From Nectonema munidae (lineage: Eukaryota; Nematomorpha; Nectonematoida; Nectonematidae): a stretch of 64,000 bases of DNA. Positions 58,051 to 64,000 of the stretch are shown here, in pieces. How positions within the stretch are numbered: position 1 is the stretch's first letter; each line of letters begins with the position of its first letter. The DNA lies in contig JAUIRK010001029.1 of assembly GCA_030549495.1 (NCBI GenBank), positions 248,001-312,000 of the forward strand, given 5' to 3'. Made by a program: the position numbers and the translations under genes. The notes under the pieces are model-generated. The model worked only from the letters and a program-made list of their open reading frames with translations, had not been told where the DNA came from and made no database searches.

Positions 58051-58989
58051 GATGTATCTATGAAAATTATGTTAAAAACATACCTTCATTTAAATAAAAG
58101 ATATTTATCTTTTTAATTTTTTTATTACGTTACTTCGTTTATTTCATAACTTTGTTTTCTTAATTAGGGCTTAAGAATGTTTGGAATTATCTATCAAGTT
58201 TGACATTTCCGAAAAAATCAATTTATTCATCTTTTTGATTAAAATGATCTATCAAAATTTTAATTGAGGATAAAATTCTCACTAAAACAAATTTAAAATA
58301 AAATTTTAATTCATTATCGAGCGTTCTTATTTTATTTCCACATTCCTTTTTTGCCATTACAGTGTTAAAACGGGCGAAAGTGTGAATCGAATTGGTAAAA
58401 ATCAGTTTTATCCCAAGGATACTTTCTGTTAAGTTTTTTCTCACAATCGTTATTTATTGTTTATATAGTAGAACTATATAAGTATGAGAAAGTAAGGGAT
58501 CTGAAGGCACATATGTCATGTACCTTTAGGGTTTTAGGGCACATTTCAGGGAATCATGCATCGGTACAGATGATGATCCAGTAAGCTATTGAAAACAAAA
58601 GCATTCCATCTTTCAAAAGCTACCTAAACTCGCTTGTAAATATCTAGAAATATTTTTTTGCTAATCAGAATCCGAATTAGAATCTCATTTTGAGAATCAG
58701 AATTAAACTATTATTATAGAAATAAAAAATTTGATTCAGAATCAAAGTTGTAATTAAAAAATTCAGAGAATCATCACCATCTAGGATCGGCCCCAGCCCT
58801 GATGATAACACGACTTTTGAAAAATGATTTGTTAACCACTATCCTGAGTGATGTCTTTTCATATCACCTGATACTACAACACATGATATTGATAAAAACC
58901 AAGAGGTTCAACAAAGAGGTTCTTTTCAATAGAAAAGCTTTGCTGTCTGCGCTAAATGAGTCTCTCAAAAAGGTACAATCGAACTGAGA

Positions 58990-59830
58990 AGTTCAAAAGT
59001 GCTCTGTTTAGTTAGAGTAGCACCGAGTAATATTTTTACCATGTCATTTTACAAATTTTATTGCTGAATTAATTATTTATTTTTAGATATATTTTAATAC
59101 TATATAACACATCTATAGGGTTATTACTGAAAAATTAATGAGAAATAAAGATTTATAAATTTAAATTTTGTGAGTAGCAAACATGTTCTCAGGTCATCTT
59201 GAGTAGAGATTTGATTACATCCCTATTGATGGCATGGATAGAATCATTATTATATCAAAAAGGAAAATTATTTTATTGATTTGGCTAAAATGCATAAAAG
59301 TTATAACGTCGAATTAATTACATATATAATCATTTTAACCACATTGAAATCTGTTATTTATGTAAAGAATCACAAAAATACTGCCAAGATGAAATAGAGA
59401 AAAGTCGATTTGCTAAACGGGACGAAAATTGTTCAAAAATGTTAAAAATATCTGACCGCAAATTAACTAGGGGTAAACAGTAACCACAATTCAAATCTAG
59501 AGTGACAAAAATATTTTCATATTCAAATTGAACATGGTCGATTTACTGTGCATGAATAAACTTTTTTTAAAAATATTTGGAAAAAATTGCTTGGCGTTAA
59601 GTCACGTGTGAAATCTAATTTACTGATAGGTGAAATATTTGGTGTGCATTATTCACCAAAAGCTGATTTATTAAATAAATTATGACAATATTAAGCAAAA
59701 AAATCGTGGATTTGAAATGTATTTTGAAGTTTATATATTTGGCATTGATTGACAGTTTTGATTGATTTTCATAAAAAATAAATATCACCATCAGATTCAC
59801 AATCAATTCTTTAGTGTGTTCAAAAATATT
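58990..59830. repeat. Dispersed repeat of about 0.85 kb, inverted copy of 32520-33360
   Basis: Blocks AAAGTGCTCTGTTTA with AGAGTAGCACC, AAATTAATGAGAAATAAA, TTTATTAAATAAATTA and TTGATTGATTTTCATAAAAA occur in the opposite order and strand at 32.5-33.4 kb. A single 150-bp satellite monomer piece is included at 59740-59810. Confidence 0.55.
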
Positions 59831-60385
59831 TAGTATTTTAGGAAAAAAGGAGGGGCCGAAAAGGCTATATGGAGGAGTTAGAAGCAAAAATTGGATTGAT
59901 TACGCTCGCTTGCAAATACTTTGCTTGCCTTTGCTTCTACAATCATTTTGCAATTGCAGACATTGTCTTTGATGTTTGCTAAGTGAAGATGTTTATTTAG
60001 TGTGGTAAAAAAGAAGGCATGCAATGAGAGAGTCGTCACTGGTATACGTGGCATATTTATTATGCCTTACAACCCTGGTTTGAATTCAAAATTTATATGC
60101 TAAAGAAAATTTCTTAGAATATTTACACATCATCATTGATCTTTTTGTATATCATGATGAAATGTGATATGAGTGTTGAACAGAATCCCGCTCGGAGGAA
60201 AACTGCGTAGGGACCAGGTAAAAAATTATTGAAATATATAAACTTTGAATCAAATAAATCTTAGAAGGTATATTTTTATAAATATAAATGTGTCTAAACA
60301 ACCTAATATTTTCACCAATCGTTAACTTTTCTTCATCCAAATTCATTCTTTTCTTTACGCTTTCCATACTAACATCCTCTTTTCA

Positions 60386-60673
60386 TAGGGTTGCCAAATT
60401 TTTACGTCATCAAACCCGGACCAAAATAGTGTTGAAGAAAGTCAAGAACACAATTTTCTATTTTTTTAGACAAAAATAATTAATATGAAAAATACTTTGA
60501 AAGTAAATGATGCTTTTTTATACTAAACGAAAAGAGATAAACACTGATATTTGGAGCTAAATTTTTTAAACTTTTATTTTGGACATATAAGATTAGTGAA
60601 TGAAAAACGCAGACTTGTTGTGCGATGGTAAAACGGGGACAATCCCTTAATATTAGGACATCTGGCTATCCTA
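60386..60673. mobile_element. hAT-like MITE, 288 bp
   Basis: The ends TAGGGTTGCCAAAT and, in reverse complement, TAGGATAGCCAGAT match at 11/14. The flanks TCTTTTCA and GTCTATCA match at 6/8, suggesting an old 8-bp duplication. The subterminal ACCCGGACC and CGGGGACAATCCC stretches are typical of MITEs with TAGGGTTGCC ends. A partial inverted copy lies at 29600-29760. Confidence 0.5.
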
Positions 60674-61009
60674 GTCTATCATTTCCAATATTTTAGTACC
60701 TATAATATCTCGAAGTTTTTAGCCTGTCCCTTCAACTCTTACACAACGAAATTTCACTATAATGGTTCTTGTTATTTGTTAAGTAATTAAGTTAAGCCTA
60801 TCCTCCACAAGTTCAGACAAGGGATCTCATTTTATCAGACTACACCGAAACAAAAAACAACAAGGAAATAGCATTTTTTCCAAGTTATCGAAATTTGTAC
60901 AACTCACTGCACACCATATCCGGTTTGCGAAATTTCCTTTTGTTGTAATGCTACAGCTTCTTGATGCTTCTGAAGTGTAGCAACCCGCTTTCTTACGTTT
61001 TTTTCCTAA

Positions 61010-61310
61010 TTCTTCATGTCCTCTATTATTTTTACACGCATCTATTAGGATTGAGTAGATTCCACTTCTTTAATTTCGTCTCTAAGCATTTGAAAAAGGG
61101 TTTCGGCTACAACAAAATTTCCATATCTTGGTGAAGACAAATCATTTAGAGGTTTTTAGCTTTTCATTAATTCATCATGCATTTTCTGAAAGTAGGATTT
61201 AAGCTATCCTGGGCTTGATAAATTTATAAATCAAAAAATATATATAAATTTTCAAATAGTTACTGTTTTTAACGAAAATGGACTGTCAAACTGGATCTAA
61301 AATTGTATGA
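61010..61310 (-). pseudogene. hAT transposase fragment, copy 2
   Basis: A direct repeat of 47047-47405 (TAATTCTTCATGTC, TCTATTAGGATTGAGTA, CTGGATCTAAAATTG shared). It is more decayed than the first copy and has no open frame of useful length. Confidence 0.5.
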
Positions 61311-61319
61311 TTGCACACG

Positions 61320-62440
61320 TTACGTTTTATATCTTATAGCTTGAGACTTTCCCATTATGACATTGAGAGACAGTTATCACTACTCATGCCATGTAATAAA
61401 GCCCCTACCCCTCCTTATAGCTTTTCACCAGTTAATGAAACCGATGTTCACAAATTTCAGATTTCGATGTTCTAGTACTGAAACAACTGCATACTTAATA
61501 AAAAGCCTTATCGCTAGATATGCTATACTCTAACCAAGTGAAGGTTTTATACCATGGCTCTAAAACGACCTCTTTTATAAATCTTTAGGGAACAGAATTC
61601 TTGGTTGAGTGAGGCTATTCACTATTTGGTGTTTGAAGGTTAATAATATTTCTGTCTTCTGAAGACCGTATGGAAAGGTTTGTAATAGAAAACTTATTGA
61701 CTTATTCACCAGACCTTGTTTATGTGGTAATCGATTATTCGACAACCCTGTTATCCGACACAATATCGACTCTGACGAATATTTTTCTCGCCCGTTATTC
61801 TGACATTTCTATAATCTATATTCTTTTCCCAATGTTTTAAGCAAGGCAAGCGCCCTTATGCCTGCCTCTATAATTTGTTAATCCGAAAGAGCAATCATGT
61901 GATCGTTTTTTTATGATACACGCAGTTAACACCAGGAAATCCAAATTTTTTTGTACCTAAAAAGACATTGTGTTATATACGATCGTGAATAAGGTTGATG
62001 ATTATGAGTTTCGATAACTCATGGTCTTGGGTTTGATCCTACATCGAATCTACTTTCCTCATAGTTCGATACAAGCGCCTCAATTGTGCCTTCTCGATGA
62101 AAACACCCCACGGTACCTTTATCTTTATACGAGCCTAACATAAAAGTTAAGAAGGACAAAAATAAACAAAAAACACTTGGATTTTAAATATCCATTCAAA
62201 GACTCAGCGATGAAACAAGTAAAGTAATATTAAAAGTCTTCTCACGATCCAAATAAGCCTTTTAAATAATATAAATAAAGATATAGAATTGAGAGAATAC
62301 GAAATCATTGAAAGGGGGTGGGCGATTAGCTTTTTCGCCTTCCTCCCGAAATCACAACTGGTAAAAATCTAAAATATATGTATCTAATTTTCAGAGTCTC
62401 TTTGTATTAAGTTTTTATCTGTTTTTAGTTTTTATATTTA
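61320..62440. other. Intergenic stretch
   Basis: No gene recognised. A pyrimidine-rich acceptor-like CTGTTTTTAG at about 62419-62428 precedes the exon below. Confidence 0.35.
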
Positions 62441-62448
62441 ATTTGTGC

Positions 62449-62656
62449 ATGGAAGAGGAGAACAAGAGTCATTTTTCGAATACCCAATTTGAATTGTGTA
62501 ATCACAAAAATCAAATAAAAATTGCGAAGAGTAAAGCTTCCTGCATCACGAATGACGAAAATGCTGCGTTTATGTGGACGATATCCAGTAAACAAGAGGA
62601 ATATTACAAGCAACAGTTCATTAAAATTCAACCTGACATCAACTCCCACATCTCTG
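62449..62656 (+). CDS. Exon of a REPS-like EH-domain protein
   Basis: From ATG (MEEENKSHFSNTQFELCNHK) the exon encodes 69 residues and ends at G/GTAAGT. Residues about 44-69, FMWTISSKQEEYYKQQFIKI then QPDINSHIS, follow the start of the REPS1/REPS2 EH domain (W-x-I-T-x-E-Q-x-x-Y-Y-x-x-Q-F-x-x-I-Q-P-D-x-x-x-x-I-x-G). REPS proteins bind RalBP1 and endocytic NPF partners. The EF-hand half of the domain must lie in the next exon, which I did not find. The following 900 bp are repeats, and the gene probably continues beyond the window. The ATG may be internal, because a 3' splice acceptor lies just upstream. Confidence 0.6.
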
Positions 62657-62742
62657 GTAAGTCATATTCCTCTTATCTCGCTTCTTATTCTACCCATAAG
62701 CCATAATTTGCACGATATTAAATAATATATTTGTCAAATAAC

Positions 62743-63005
62743 AATCAATAGAAAATCCTGTAATCAAAGAATGGAAAAATATTCTTTAAAAAATCAAAAA
62801 ATATTTATTCTTTTCAAATATATCGTTGGCTCCCGTTACTTTTAGAATGGAAAGATAAACTTAGTCTCTCTAATCATCTTTATCAAATCTACATACAGGA
62901 AACTAAAAGTAACGCGGCCAACGATATATTTGAAAAGAATAAATATTTTTTGATTTTTTAAAGAATATTTTTCCATTCTTTGATTACAGGATTTTCTATT
63001 GATTA
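62743..63005. repeat. Long near-perfect hairpin (103-bp arms, 57-nt loop)
   Basis: 62743-62845 is the reverse complement of 62903-63005 with about three differences. The arms contain TCAAAGAATGGAAAAATATT, AATCAAAAAATATTTATTCT and AAATATATCGTTGGC. The right arm leads into the 182-bp tandem array, so the left arm is an inverted unit of that array. Confidence 0.85.
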
Positions 63006-63017
63006 TTAAATTTTTAT

Positions 63018-63440
63018 AACATCGTATGAGGTATATCAAATCTTACATCTAGGAAAATATGAACAGAAAGTTCGATATTTTTTGATTTTTTAGAAAATAT
63101 TTTTCGATTCTTTGATTACAGAATTTTATTTTGATTATTTGACAGATATATTATTTAATATCGTGAAAAAAATTGCAAAAATATAGGTAATAACTTTTGT
63201 AACATCGTATGAAGTATATCAAATCTTACATCTAGCAAAATATGAACAGAAAGTTCGATATTTTTTGATTTTTTTGGAAAATATTTTCGATTCTTTGATT
63301 ACAGAATTTTATTTTGATTATTTGACAGATATATTATTTAATATCGTGAAAAAATTGCAAAAATATAAGTAATAACTTATGTAACATCGTCTCCCCGAAT
63401 GAGGTATATCAAATCTAGCAAAATATGAACAGAAAGTTGA
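63018..63440. repeat. 182-183-bp tandem repeat, 2.3 copies
   Basis: AACATCGTATGA at 63018 and 63201 and AACATCGTCTCC at 63383 mark the starts. The first two units are almost identical over GTATATCAAATCTTACATCT, GAACAGAAAGTTCGATATTT and TTTGACAGATATATTATTTA. The third is truncated. Confidence 0.85.
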
Positions 63441-63480
63441 ACATTGTCTCTCTAGTCATTTGTACATGGAATATAAACCA

Positions 63481-63564
63481 TCGTAGTATACAGTTTGGAG
63501 AGGAATACTCGTAGTATACAGGTTGGAGATGAATCATCGTAGTATACAGGTTGGAGATGATACT
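63481..63564. repeat. 28-bp minisatellite, three copies
   Basis: TCGTAGTATACAGGTTGGAG plus ATGAATCA or similar, starting at 63481, 63509 and 63537, period exactly 28 bp. Confidence 0.85.
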
Positions 63565-63569
63565 CAAGT

Positions 63570-64000
63570 TGTCTACCAGAGTTCAACCGTACAGGTATTC
63601 TTTTTTTCAATTTGAATAACAATCAATAAGGCCAAGAAAACTCCGAATTATTCTATCATATTCTTTTTATTTCTCTATTTTTTTTTAGCTTTGCATGCTT
63701 TTTTTTTTAAATCAATACAAACTAGACAATTTTTCTTTCATTTAAGTTTATTCACCTGTGAATTCAAAATTTCTTCCTGATCAATTTTACTCATTGAAAT
63801 CTCACTTCTCTGAAATACTTTTGGATCTTGAAATAATGATGCCAATTGTTCATGCTGTCAATAACTTTTTAACGTTTTCGATTTTTAATACTGAGTTGTT
63901 TAAATGCTTCAAGCGATTCTCTTCTCCATTTACAGATTGGACATTGAATTTTTTCCCCTCGTTCTTATGAATTTGTAAAAATTTAGTATTCCTTATCTTT
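63570..64000. other. Window end, possible minus-strand exon not supported
   Basis: On the minus strand, HEQLASLFQDPKVFQRSEIS followed by KIDQEEILNSQ lies between a TTATTGACAG acceptor-like and a CAG/GTGAAT donor-like site (about 63860-63766). It reads like protein but has no family and no confirmed neighbour exons. Confidence 0.2.

Noticed and set aside
62020-62060. tRNA-like GGTTTGATCCTAC box
   Set aside because: No A box or cloverleaf can be drawn upstream.
63689-63780. Possible second REPS exon reading ALHAFFFKS after an acceptor-like site
   Set aside because: The resemblance rests on a T-run giving Phe residues, and the EF-hand part does not follow.
1-64000. CRISPR array or prokaryotic operon
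   Set aside because: Spliceosomal introns, metazoan gene families and eukaryotic transposons rule out a prokaryote; the tandem arrays have no spacers.

Overview
The window is AT-rich eukaryotic DNA, almost certainly from an animal. It carries a rhodopsin-type GPCR, an ELP2 gene, a PUS1/TruA-type tRNA pseudouridine synthase, an RPP38-like RNase P/MRP subunit and one exon of a REPS-like EH-domain gene. Coding sequences are few and divergent. They are intronless (ELP2, PUS1, RPP38, GPCR) or have very short introns (63 and 94 bp in the two cases I can model). This fits a fast-evolving, AT-rich metazoan such as a parasitic lineage (myxozoans would fit), but the species cannot be fixed from the sequence alone.

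Layout. 1-6.5 kb: a two-exon secreted acidic protein gene (minus strand) in otherwise empty AT-rich DNA. 6.5-29.8 kb: a transposon graveyard holding a piggyBac relic, a pogo-like MITE, hAT MITEs, a LINE, MULE pieces, several elements whose ends are arrays of short repeats, and two satellite arrays. 30-32 kb: an intronless GPCR gene. 32-38 kb: two more piggyBac relics, TTAA-flanked MITEs and a possible solo LTR. 39-46 kb: the gene cluster, all on the minus strand apart from an intervening plus-strand hAT relic (ELP2; then RPP38 and PUS1 only 49 bp apart). 47-54.2 kb: hAT fragments, a fresh-looking Merlin-type mini-element and a degenerate MULE bounded by 15-bp repeat arrays. 55-57.4 kb: a small two-exon gene and a head-to-head pair of short ORFs. 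57.6-61.3 kb: dispersed repeats. 62.4-63.6 kb: a REPS-like exon, then a long hairpin and tandem repeats that lie in its apparent intron.

How the genes relate. ELP2 (Elongator), PUS1 (pseudouridine) and RPP38 (RNase P/MRP) all act on tRNA. PUS1 and RPP38 are close enough to be candidates for one transcription unit. The rest of the window is dominated by cut-and-paste DNA transposons. Several insertions can be dated relative to each other because paralogous copies in the same window preserve the empty sites.
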